From assembly GCA_018065065.1 (NCBI GenBank), contig JAGHTZ010000001.1, forward strand, positions 1 to 36,441: a stretch of 36,441 nucleotides of DNA, read 5' to 3'. A program made the translations under genes and the position numbers. The stretch is from Candidatus Equadaptatus faecalis. Its GTDB lineage: Bacteria; Synergistota; Synergistia; Synergistales; Synergistaceae. Under the pieces are notes generated by a model, which saw nothing but the letters and a program-made list of their open reading frames with translations, searched no databases and was not told where the DNA came from. Of the stretch, positions 14,356 through 22,023 are shown in pieces; the first letter of the stretch is position 1, and each line of letters begins with the position of its first letter.

Positions 14356-15732
14356 ATGGAATATATCTGGCAGCTTAATGGCAAAATCAACGCTATTGTG
14401 TGGGGGCCGTGGATGCTTGCGCTTTTGGTCGGAACCGGAGTATGGTTCACGTTTATCCTCGGTTTTCCGCAGATTAAGTATTTTTCAGCAACATTCAGGG
14501 AAGTATTCGGCAAAATTCTGCATAAAAGCGAACAGGAAGGAATGATATCTTCCTTCGCGGCAATGTCCACCGCTTTGGCGGCGACAGTCGGCACCGGAAA
14601 CATAGCGGGAGTTGCGACTGCCCTTCATATCGGCGGCCCCGGCGCTCTTGTGTGGATGCTTATTTCAGCTTTCTTCGGCATGACGACAAAATTCTGCGAA
14701 GTTTCCCTGGCAGTGCGTTACCGCGAGAAAAACGAAAAGGGCGAAATACGCGGCGGCACAATGTACATACTTGAAAAAGCTCTCGGTATGCGCTGGCTTG
14801 CGTTGCTCTTCGCATGGTTCGCGCTCATTGCCTCGTTCGGCATAGGTGATATGGTGCAGGCAAACTCAACTGCGGAAGGTTTTTACATGGCATTTCACGT
14901 GCCGCACGTGTACACCGCGGCAATTTTGGCGTTTCTGACGGGACTGGTAATTTGCGGCGGCTTAACAAGAATCGCTGCGGTTGCCACCTACCTTGTTCCG
15001 TTTATGTCAATTTTCTATATAGTTTGCGCGAGTGCCGTTGTTCTTAATAATGTACAGAATATTCCCTATGCAGTATCAACAGCCCTGCAGGGTGCTTTCG
15101 GCAATCCGATGGCAATCCCTGGCGCTCTCGGCGGCTGGGCGGTAAAAGCCGCAATTACAAAAGGAATATCGCGCGGCGTTTTCTCCAACGAAGCAGGTCT
15201 TGGTTCCGCGCCTATGGTGCACTGCACGGCTATGGTGGATCACCCTTGCAGACAGGGGCTTTACGGAATTTTTGAAGTGTTTGCCGATACGATAGTTATC
15301 TGCTCGCTCACAGTGCTTACGATACTTACCAGCGGCGTTCTTACATCGCAGCCTGAGCTTACCGGTGCGCAGCTGACGCTTTCAGCTTTCAGCGAAACTC
15401 TCGGAAACACCGGCACGCTAATTTTGTCGCTCGGGCTTGCACTTTTTGCGCTGTCAACCATCCTCGGCTGGTACTGGTACGGCGAAACAGCCCTGACATA
15501 CATTTTTGGTCATAAAGGTACCGGCATTTACAAAGCGGCATTCCTTATTCTGCTCTTTGTCGGCGGCTGGGGCGGAGCCGAAATACTGGCAAATATTTGG
15601 GACTTGTCCGATACAATGAACGGGCTTATGGCAATTCCCAACCTTATAGGTCTGCTGCTTCTTTCAAAAGAACTCCGCAGACTGACAAAAGATTTTGACA
15701 GCAAACGCAAAAGCGGTGAACTGAAACTGTAG
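14356..15732 (+). CDS. Sodium:alanine symporter family protein (AGCS)
   Basis: Inner-membrane Na+-coupled carrier for alanine or glycine, 458 residues with about 11 membrane segments. Family marks are the N-terminal LNGKINAIVWGPWML, FAAMSTALAATVGTGNIAG with its helix-breaking Gly cluster, GGPGALVWMLISAFFGM, the loop GGTMYILEKALG, and the AGCS-type block SRGVFSNEAGLGSAP. It suits an amino-acid fermenter, but the exact substrate cannot be read from sequence. ATG 14356 was chosen over the in-frame GTG 14344, because GGGGGTG at 14340-14346 serves as its ribosome site. Confidence 0.93.
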   Translation: MEYIWQLNGKINAIVWGPWMLALLVGTGVWFTFILGFPQIKYFSATFREVFGKILHKSEQEGMISSFAAMSTALAATVGTGNIAGVATALHIGGPGALVWMLISAFFGMTTKFCEVSLAVRYREKNEKGEIRGGTMYILEKALGMRWLALLFAWFALIASFGIGDMVQANSTAEGFYMAFHVPHVYTAAILAFLTGLVICGGLTRIAAVATYLVPFMSIFYIVCASAVVLNNVQNIPYAVSTALQGAFGNPMAIPGALGGWAVKAAITKGISRGVFSNEAGLGSAPMVHCTAMVDHPCRQGLYGIFEVFADTIVICSLTVLTILTSGVLTSQPELTGAQLTLSAFSETLGNTGTLILSLGLALFALSTILGWYWYGETALTYIFGHKGTGIYKAAFLILLFVGGWGGAEILANIWDLSDTMNGLMAIPNLIGLLLLSKELRRLTKDFDSKRKSGELKL

Positions 15733-15760
15733 ACAGCGGTACGGAAATAATTGAAACAGC

Positions 15761-15801
15761 AACGCTTCGAAGAATTTACTTCGGGGCGTTTTGTTTTTTT
15801 G
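15761..15801 (+). terminator. Terminator of the alanine symporter gene, inside the 3' end of the MATE gene
   Basis: A 12-bp stem with two wobble pairs (15761-15772 and 15779-15790, 6-base loop) is followed by TTGTTTTTTTG. Its right half and T-run also encode the last residues (KKQNAPK) and stop of the convergent MATE gene. Confidence 0.85.
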
Positions 15802-17122
15802 TGAAACGGAGATAGCAGACGGAGAAAAGCAAAAGCTGGACAACTGTTGAGGAAGGCGTGGCAAGAGCTATTTTGAAAAGCGATACCGGTTCAGAGAGGC
15901 TCATAAACCATGAAACGGGTATTCGTACGCAGAAAGCGCCTATTATGCCCTGCCACATTACAAACCGCGTCTTCCCGTAGCCTGAAAAATAGCCTTCAAA
16001 ACAGAACATGAATGATACGAACAGGCAGTCTATCGCGTAAGCTTTAAGGTAATCCGCGGCAGAATAGATTACGTCCGGCTTGCCTTTTGCAAACAGAGCG
16101 GCAAGCATATCACCGTGAAAAAATGACAGCCAGGCAAAAAATATTCCGGTGCCGAGCGAAACTGATATCCCGTAGGCAAGGGCGCGCTTCGCGCGTTCGT
16201 GTTCTCCCGCGCCGGCGTTCTGAGCTGTGAAGCTTGCCACCGTCTGGGCAAAGGTAATCGGAACAAGCATAATTATTCCGCATATCCGTTCAGTGACCCC
16301 AGCCGCCGCTGAGAAGGTTACCCCGAGTCTGTTCACAAACGCGGTTACACAGAGGAAAGAGAGTGTTACAAGAAAATCCTGCAAGGCTATGGGTATTCCT
16401 ATGCGGAGCATTGTTTTGACAGCGTTTGAGCTGTATTTTAGAGCGCTTTTTGCGTATTCAAACGGTTTTTCCCTTTTCAAAACCGCGAAAAGCGTAAGCA
16501 GAACGCTGACTGCCTGCGCAAAAACCGTTGCAAACGCAGTTCCGAAAACTGGCATTTTAAAGTAGCCCGCAAGCAGAAGATCTCCGGCAATGTTTGTAAA
16601 GGTTGCGATTGAAATTGTCAGAAGCGGTGTTCTTGAATCACCGAGCCCTCTGAATATTGCGCCGAGTACGCAGAAAGAAGCGGTGAATACAAGTCCTGCG
16701 GAGCATATTCTGGTGTAGAGCAGCGCTCCTGCGTATGCTTCCGGCGGGGTCTGCATGAGTTTTACCGCCGGTTCCGCAAGCAGCTCCATAAGCAGCGTTA
16801 CGGCGATTGAAAAGTAAAGGAAAAATCGGGCGGAGGAAAAAATCGTGCAGGCTGCAGAATTGTAATTTTTTTCTCCTATTCTCTGTCCGACAACGGTTGT
16901 TATGCCCGAGGCGATACCCATTGTCAGGGACATAACAGTCCAGATTATCCATGCGCCGGTAGAGACGGACGAAACGTCTGCTTTGCTGCCGAAATGACCG
17001 ACTATGAGCATATCAACTACGCCGTAGAGGTTCATTAACAGCATGGAAAAAAATACCGGAATTGCAAATCCGGTCATCTTTTTAAATACTGAGCCTTTAG
17101 TGAAATCGTTTTGTTCGTTCAT
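15776..17122 (-). CDS. MATE family efflux transporter
   Basis: Inner-membrane drug/metabolite exporter of the MATE superfamily driven by Na+ or H+. It has 448 residues and 12 predicted membrane segments in two six-helix halves. The opening FTKGSVFKKMTGFAIPVFFSMLL and the NLYGVVDMLIVGHFGS segment are classic, as is the Gly-rich MGIASGITTVVGQRIGEKN. The loop NRLGVTFSAAAGVTERI is its second-half counterpart. The ATG has no Shine-Dalgarno sequence and lies 9 bases after the hom terminator T-run, so translation may depend on read-through from hom or on a non-canonical start. ATG at codon 16 is the alternative but would cut the conserved first segment. Confidence 0.93.
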   Translation of the reverse strand: MNEQNDFTKGSVFKKMTGFAIPVFFSMLLMNLYGVVDMLIVGHFGSKADVSSVSTGAWIIWTVMSLTMGIASGITTVVGQRIGEKNYNSAACTIFSSARFFLYFSIAVTLLMELLAEPAVKLMQTPPEAYAGALLYTRICSAGLVFTASFCVLGAIFRGLGDSRTPLLTISIATFTNIAGDLLLAGYFKMPVFGTAFATVFAQAVSVLLTLFAVLKREKPFEYAKSALKYSSNAVKTMLRIGIPIALQDFLVTLSFLCVTAFVNRLGVTFSAAAGVTERICGIIMLVPITFAQTVASFTAQNAGAGEHERAKRALAYGISVSLGTGIFFAWLSFFHGDMLAALFAKGKPDVIYSAADYLKAYAIDCLFVSFMFCFEGYFSGYGKTRFVMWQGIIGAFCVRIPVSWFMSLSEPVSLFKIALATPSSTVVQLLLFSVCYLRFTKKQNAPK

Positions 17123-17125
17123 TTA

Positions 17126-17153
17126 CATAAAAAAGCCGGAAAACTCCGGCTTT
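17126..17153 (-). terminator. Terminator of hom
   Basis: The 9-bp perfect stem AAAGCCGGA/TCCGGCTTT (17132-17140 and 17145-17153, loop AAAC) is followed on the minus strand by TTTTTTAT. It begins 3 bases after the hom stop. Confidence 0.9.
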
Positions 17154-17156
17154 GAA

Positions 17157-18182
17157 TTATCTTTTGCCTGCCATTGTGAGCAGGTCAAGCAGCATTGCCT
17201 GTCCTGTTGCTCTGCGTCCGGCGCCCGGACCTATAATGGTCGTTGTCCCGAGGTTGTCTGTATAGACGGTTGCCGCGTTTATTGCCCCGTTTATTGAAGC
17301 GAGAGGGTGAGTCATCGGTATTTTTTTAGGAGCAACGTAGGCTTTTATATCACCGTGGTTATTTTCAATTCCCGCAATCAGCTTTATCGTGCAGCCGTCT
17401 TCTTTTGCGCGCTCCATGTCTTCAAACGTAACGTTTGCTATGCCTGTGCGGTCAACGTCACTGACGGAAATTTGTTTGCCGTAAAGCATTTTTGTCAGAA
17501 TTACGACCTTGACAGCCGGATCCCACGCGTCTATGTCTCCTGAAGGGTCTGTTTCCGTGTAGCCGAGCTCTTTTGCCGTGTTAAAGGCCTCCTCGTAGCT
17601 TGCACCGCTGTACATTTTACTCAGAATAAAGTTCGTCGTTCCGTTGATTATTCCTTCGATTTTCAGAATTCTGCAGCCTGCGAGCCCGTGATTAAGCATC
17701 GTTATAAACGGTGTCCCGCTCATGACTACGCCTTCAAACTGAAGCTGCGCCCCATTCTGTTTCGCCAAAGCGGCCAGTTCGTCATAAGCGAGAGACAGGG
17801 GACCCTTGACGGTGGTTGAAACGTTAATGCCTTTTGAAAGCGCGGTTTTAATGTGAGAGAGCGCCGGTTCGCCCGTTTCCACGTTGGTCGGAGTGGCTTC
17901 GCACAGCATAGTAATCTCTGCTGAGTCAAGCAGTTCGCCAAATTCTCCCTGAACGTCTTTGTTGAGCCCTGCGAGGGAATTGGTTGTGTGCAATGAGTTT
18001 ATTGCGGTATTTAGGTCAAGGCCGTTTTTATCGGCAACAGTACCTTTGAAAAGGTCGCAAAGAAGCGTAACTTCAAATTCAAACCCGTATTTTTCCTTAA
18101 GCTCCGCACGTTTTTCGCAGAGCAGTTCCAGCAGGGCAGTACCTACGTTTCCGCAGCCTGAGACAGCTATTTTGTGAAGCAA
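17157..18182 (-). CDS. hom: Homoserine dehydrogenase
   Basis: NAD(P)-dependent enzyme making homoserine from aspartate semialdehyde, on the way to threonine, methionine and isoleucine. The 341-residue chain has the nucleotide-binding SGCGNVG (8-14), the active-site region EGIINGTTNFILSKM, and ELGYTETDPSGDIDAWDPAVK with the catalytic Lys/Asp residues. It lacks the C-terminal ACT domain of longer forms, so threonine feedback through ACT is not expected. The start is TTG at 18180-18182, supported by AAAGGAGTG upstream. No in-frame ATG is well placed. Two -10-like boxes, AGTATA (18232-18237) and ATTATA (18251-18256) as written on the plus strand, lie upstream without clear -35 partners. Confidence 0.93.
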   Translation of the reverse strand: MLHKIAVSGCGNVGTALLELLCEKRAELKEKYGFEFEVTLLCDLFKGTVADKNGLDLNTAINSLHTTNSLAGLNKDVQGEFGELLDSAEITMLCEATPTNVETGEPALSHIKTALSKGINVSTTVKGPLSLAYDELAALAKQNGAQLQFEGVVMSGTPFITMLNHGLAGCRILKIEGIINGTTNFILSKMYSGASYEEAFNTAKELGYTETDPSGDIDAWDPAVKVVILTKMLYGKQISVSDVDRTGIANVTFEDMERAKEDGCTIKLIAGIENNHGDIKAYVAPKKIPMTHPLASINGAINAATVYTDNLGTTTIIGPGAGRRATGQAMLLDLLTMAGKR

Positions 18183-18256
18183 TCGGAAACACTCCTTTCA
18201 GTCGTTAGTTATCAGTCGCCGGTTGTCTTACAGTATATACGTTCAGCGACATTATA

Positions 18257-20077
18257 CTATATTTCTCTGCGTTTTCGTCCTTTGTCTCTGCGATGTTCGC
18301 GAAGCTCACGTTTTGCGCGGTCAAATTTATTTTCGCTGTTTCTTGAAAAATAGCGTTTTCTCTCGCCCTGAGCAGCGTCTCTGTGTGGTCTTGATCCGCT
18401 TTCGCCTGAATTTTTTATGGGAGTAATCTTTTCGGCGTGAAGTCCTTCCTTTTCAAGTCTGCCGCTTCTTGCGTCAAAGAGCCTGCCCGCGTTTGCGGAA
18501 AGTTCAACCGTTATTCCGTCGTCGCGCAGTTTTATGTTGCCTACGTCTTCGCGCCCTATGCCTATGGCGCGGCAGAGAAGCCCAAGCAGTGGACCGACCT
18601 GCCAGCCGTCTTTTCGCCCTTCCCTGAAACGTACGCGTATTCCGCCCGACATTTCCGAACTTTTGAATTTGTCCTTTGAGTTGTCCCTCTCGCGGTCTCT
18701 TTTTTCCGCGGCAGCGCGCCCGCGTTCTTTTTCCCAGTCCATTTCGCGCTGTATGTCTTCGCGGATTGAGTAACCGCCCGGTCTGCTGCCGTAAGCTTTT
18801 GCAAGAAGTCCCGATACAAGCGTTTCAGCCTCGTCGCGTTCAAGCAGTTCGTGTGCCCACTGAACGTAGTCCTCTGATTCAAATGCGCTGTCAAGAACTT
18901 CCTGCTCGAAACGCAGTCTTGACTGCTGGTCTATTTCCGCAGCATCGGGTGCCGGCATCCACTGCATTTTGAGATTTGATTTCGCCATGCGGAGCATAAA
19001 TTTAAACTGTTTTGTTTCTCGGGCTGTAAGAAGGATAAGGTTGCTGCCTTCCTGCCCTGCTCTTCCCGTGCGTCCGCTCCTGTGTACAAAGGCTTCGAGG
19101 TTCTGCGGAAGTCCGTACTGTATTACGTGGCTTACGCCTTCAATGTCAAGGCCGCGGGCGGCAACGTCCGTAGCGACGAGTATCTGAACGCGTCCGCCGC
19201 GGAGAGCTCCGAGAGCCGTGTTTCTTTCGCGCTGGCTCATGTCGCCGTGTATTGCGGTTGCGCGGAAGCCTCCGTCGCAGAGCCTGTCTGCAATTTCCTG
19301 AGTTTCAGCCCTTGTGCCGCAGAAAAGCAGGGCGCGTGCGGGATTTTCCCAGACGAGCACGTTCGTGAGCCCTTCAAAACGTCTGCGCGACGGGATTATG
19401 CATGCGCGCTGTGTAATGTCTTCGTGCGTGGTTACGTCGGAAACAAGCGAAATGCGCCGCGGGGCGTCCAGATAGCGTTTTGCGAGCGCAAGAATTTCAG
19501 GCGGCATGGTTGCCGAGAAAAGCCAGGTGCGCTCCGTATGGGGCATTGTGTCAAGAATTCCTTCCAGTTCCTCGCGGAAGCCCATGTCAAGCATGTCATC
19601 GCCTTCGTCAAGCACGACGCTGCGTATCGTTTCGCCTTTGAACGTTCCCCTGCGTATATGGTCAAGAATACGCCCCGGAGTGCCTACGATAACGTTTGCG
19701 CCGTCCCTTAGAGCCCTTATCTGGCGTTCCATATCCATTCCGCCGACAAGCGAGGCAACCTTTACGCGGCAATAAGCGCCCGCCCAGCTGAATTCGCGTG
19801 CAGTCTGCAGCGCGAGTTCGCGCGTAGGCGAAAGCACGAGAATCTGCGGGACGCTCATTTCGCTTTCGTCAAGAATGTTCAGAAGCGGAAGAGCGAAGGC
19901 AAGCGTCTTGCCCGAGCCTGTTTTTGCCTGAACTATGAGGTCGCCGTCAAGAAAGGTCTCGTCTTCAAGAATGCTTACCTGAACGGGCATAGGGGACTCA
20001 AAGCCTTTTTTGTCGAGAGCCATAACAAGCTCTTTTCGCAGATTGAAATCTGCGAATCTGATATTTGTTTCTGCCAT
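18257..20077 (-). CDS. DEAD-box ATP-dependent RNA helicase with DbpA-type RNA-binding domain
   Basis: Cytoplasmic helicase of 606 residues that remodels RNA, typically in ribosome assembly, mRNA decay or cold adaptation. Motifs in order are the Q motif (FADF...PVQ, 8-33), AKTGSGKT (51-58), PTRELALQ (84-91), TPGR (133-136), motif II (157-160), SAT (189-191), ATDVAARGLDI and HRSGRTGR. Motif II reads DEGD, with Gly for the Ala of DEAD. A charged linker leads to a DbpA/CsdA-type domain, RVRFREGRKDGW...EDVGNIKLRDDGITVEL, and then a basic tail rich in Arg/Lys that probably binds RNA. The start is ATG 20077, preceded by GGGAGG. A longer frame reaching 20296 covers only leader RNA. The transcript leader is about 130 bases. 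Confidence 0.93.
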   Translation of the reverse strand: MAETNIRFADFNLRKELVMALDKKGFESPMPVQVSILEDETFLDGDLIVQAKTGSGKTLAFALPLLNILDESEMSVPQILVLSPTRELALQTAREFSWAGAYCRVKVASLVGGMDMERQIRALRDGANVIVGTPGRILDHIRRGTFKGETIRSVVLDEGDDMLDMGFREELEGILDTMPHTERTWLFSATMPPEILALAKRYLDAPRRISLVSDVTTHEDITQRACIIPSRRRFEGLTNVLVWENPARALLFCGTRAETQEIADRLCDGGFRATAIHGDMSQRERNTALGALRGGRVQILVATDVAARGLDIEGVSHVIQYGLPQNLEAFVHRSGRTGRAGQEGSNLILLTARETKQFKFMLRMAKSNLKMQWMPAPDAAEIDQQSRLRFEQEVLDSAFESEDYVQWAHELLERDEAETLVSGLLAKAYGSRPGGYSIREDIQREMDWEKERGRAAAEKRDRERDNSKDKFKSSEMSGGIRVRFREGRKDGWQVGPLLGLLCRAIGIGREDVGNIKLRDDGITVELSANAGRLFDARSGRLEKEGLHAEKITPIKNSGESGSRPHRDAAQGERKRYFSRNSENKFDRAKRELREHRRDKGRKRREI

Positions 20078-20120
20078 TTTGAAAATCCTCCCAATTTGTG
20101 CTGAAGCAGCAAAACAAATC

Positions 20121-20210
20121 AGGCAAAAAGAACAGGTGAAAATCCCGAAGCGGCTGAACCGCTGACTGAAAAGTTTCGTGCTGCAGCTTGCAGATGGCTG
20201 TACGCCACGG
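20121..20210 (+). promoter_or_regulatory. Partial cobalamin-riboswitch-like core upstream of the ABC importer
   Basis: On the plus strand AGGCAAAAAGAACA leads into GGTGAAAATCC (20135-20145), an exact match to the most conserved run of the cobalamin riboswitch. Then come GCGG...CCGC (20150-20162) and ACTG (20165-20168), in the order of the family's GCGG-CCCGC-ACTG core, and a GCCAC at 20204-20208 that recalls its GCCACTG element. Against it, the flanking GGGAA and GGGAAGG boxes and the 3' B12 box are not found, the stem around GGTGAAAATCC is only 2 bp, and the same DNA encodes the helicase leader on the other strand. It may be a degenerate or variant element, or chance. Confidence 0.3.
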
Positions 20211-20216
20211 GGCATA

Positions 20217-20244
20217 ATTATCGCTGTTTTGGCAGATTTGTCAA
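20217..20244 (-). promoter_or_regulatory. Promoter of the DEAD-box helicase gene
   Basis: On the minus strand a perfect TTGACA (20239-20244), a 16-base spacer and GATAAT (20217-20222). It gives the helicase mRNA a 5' leader of about 130 bases, which contains an AGCGG/CCGCT hairpin. Confidence 0.75.
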
Positions 20245-20307
20245 GGCTGACCGCCGAACAGCCGTTTTGGGCTGCTTTGATCGGGCGCTTTTTCAAGCTT
20301 TTTGTAG

Positions 20308-20313
20308 TATAAT
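20308..20313 (+). promoter_or_regulatory. -10 box immediately before the substrate-binding protein gene
   Basis: A perfect TATAAT ends 9 bases before the ATG at 20323 and there is no Shine-Dalgarno sequence between. If used, the mRNA would be almost leaderless. No convincing -35 is seen. Confidence 0.4.
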
Positions 20314-20322
20314 AACGTTGTC

Positions 20323-22023
20323 ATGAAGAAAATTTTACGCCTCTGCACGATATTTGACGGATTCAGCCGGCGCGTTGTCGCGGCGGTCTGTTTTTCTGCC
20401 GTTATGCTTTCAGTCTGCGTTTTCTGTACATCTGCCTGTGCTTCGCAGCAGTTTGACCCGCAGAAAGTACGGGGACCGAAACTGGAAAAACTCTGTATGG
20501 TTATCGTGAACAATACGGACGCGCAGATTCTTGCCGCAGAGAACGGAGACCTTGACGTCGTAAGCGACATCGTACGTCCTTCGGATATTCAGATAATAAG
20601 CCGCAACAAAAATTTTGACACTTCCATGGCGCGTGCCTTTCACGCTTTTTTCATGCTTATGAATACCACAGACGGTATTTGGAAAGACAAATATGTCAGA
20701 CAGGCAGCGGCACAGTCCATAGACAGAAACAATATAGTCAGGACGATTTTTTCAGGCTATTGCGAGCCTATCAACAGCTGGCTGCCGCCTGTTTCTCCCT
20801 GGGCGCTGCAGGGAAGAAGCGCAAACCTTTTCAACCGCGCCGCCGCGCGCGCCAAACTGAAAAAACGGGGTTACAGCTGGGGAATTAACGGAATGCTGAT
20901 TGCGCCTGACGGTAAGCCGGTAAAGAAAATGAAGCTTTTAACGCCGCTTGCCAAGGTCGCGCCGACCACCGCCGAACTTGCGGAGCAGGTTGCCGATTCG
21001 CTTCGTGCGGCGGGATTCCCCGTTGAGGCCGAGCCTATGGATTTTTCCGCAATGATTTCAAAAATTGACAGGAAAGAATATTCGCTTGCGGTTATGGCGT
21101 GGTCAATGGGCAGAAATCCCGATTCGCTTCACGGATTTTATCACAGCTCGCAGAATATTCCGGGCGGCTACAATATGACGGGAATAGCGGACAAAAATCT
21201 TGACAAAGCGCTTGACGGCATTGTTTCGGCAAGAAACAAAGAGGAAGCGAGAAAAGCTTCTGACAAAGCCCAGCAGCTGCTTGAAGACCTCGTGCCCTCC
21301 GTTCCGATATACAGCAGGTTATCCGTTGCCGCGGTTTCAAATTCCTGGAAAAATATCATAACGACGGAACGGATGACTGCCGACAATATGTGGACGATTA
21401 TGCTCGCCGAACCGAAGAACGGGAAAAAACGCCCCATGCGTATGCTTCTTGCAGAGGAGCCGAGAAATCTTAATCCTTTCACGGCGAGCAGCGCCTATTC
21501 GTGGCAGGTGCTTGGTATGATGTACGAGGGACTGCTTGAAACCAATCCTTTTACGCTTGAAGATATGCCGGGACTTGCCGCAAAATGGTCGGTCAGGGCG
21601 GAGAAAAACAAAACGGTAATCAGTTTCAGGCTGAAGCCCGGACTTGTGTGGAGCGACGGAAGCAAAATCACGTCACATGACTTCGCCGAAACAATACATT
21701 TTATACAATCTAATAAAATTCCACGCTTCCTTGACGCGGTTAAGAACGTGAAATCTGTCGCGTGTCCGACCGATTTGGATATTGTTGTTACCCTGTCGGG
21801 TGAGAGCTACTGGTATCTGGACAAAATAGGCGGTATGCTTTGTATGCCGGCTAAAACGCTTAAAGCGGTGAAAGATTGGCAGAACTGGAACCCGCTTGAT
21901 AAATCGCAGAAATTCGGGCCGTACGGCTTTGTATGCACGGGACCTTTTATATTTGAAAGCTACAGGCCGGGGGAATATGTTATGTTCCGGCGCAACGAAA
22001 ATTACAGGAGGCTGAAACAGTGA
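20323..22023 (+). CDS. Family-5 (peptide/nickel) ABC substrate-binding protein, circularly permuted order
   Basis: Secreted binding protein of 566 residues with a signal peptide (about 1-40, likely cut after SACA). The segments of the SBP_bac_5 fold are present but swapped. Residues 50-360 match the usual C-terminal part: GPKLEKLCMVIVNNTDAQ, FHAFFMLMNTTDG, QAAAQSIDRNNIV, the GYCEPINSWLPP segment, PTTAELAEQVADSLRAAGF, and VPIYSRLSVAAVSN. Residues 369-566 match the usual N-terminal part: LAEEPRNLNPFT, VLGMMYEGLLETNP, PGLAAKW, ISFRLKPGLVWSDG, ITSHDFAETIHFI and GPFIFESYRPGEYVMFRRNENY. In normal members the last of these is followed directly by the GPKLEKL-type strand, so the cut lies exactly at a natural join. 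One full domain's worth of sequence is present, so it should fold. No Shine-Dalgarno sequence precedes the ATG. It overlaps the next gene as GTGA. The ligand is unknown. Confidence 0.88.
   Translation: MKKILRLCTIFDGFSRRVVAAVCFSAVMLSVCVFCTSACASQQFDPQKVRGPKLEKLCMVIVNNTDAQILAAENGDLDVVSDIVRPSDIQIISRNKNFDTSMARAFHAFFMLMNTTDGIWKDKYVRQAAAQSIDRNNIVRTIFSGYCEPINSWLPPVSPWALQGRSANLFNRAAARAKLKKRGYSWGINGMLIAPDGKPVKKMKLLTPLAKVAPTTAELAEQVADSLRAAGFPVEAEPMDFSAMISKIDRKEYSLAVMAWSMGRNPDSLHGFYHSSQNIPGGYNMTGIADKNLDKALDGIVSARNKEEARKASDKAQQLLEDLVPSVPIYSRLSVAAVSNSWKNIITTERMTADNMWTIMLAEPKNGKKRPMRMLLAEEPRNLNPFTASSAYSWQVLGMMYEGLLETNPFTLEDMPGLAAKWSVRAEKNKTVISFRLKPGLVWSDGSKITSHDFAETIHFIQSNKIPRFLDAVKNVKSVACPTDLDIVVTLSGESYWYLDKIGGMLCMPAKTLKAVKDWQNWNPLDKSQKFGPYGFVCTGPFIFESYRPGEYVMFRRNENYRRLKQ

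Noticed and set aside
20078-20296. 73-residue N-terminal extension of the DEAD-box helicase
   Set aside because: The Q-motif start follows a GGGAGG site at ATG 20077. The extension spans the promoter and leader and has no helicase features.
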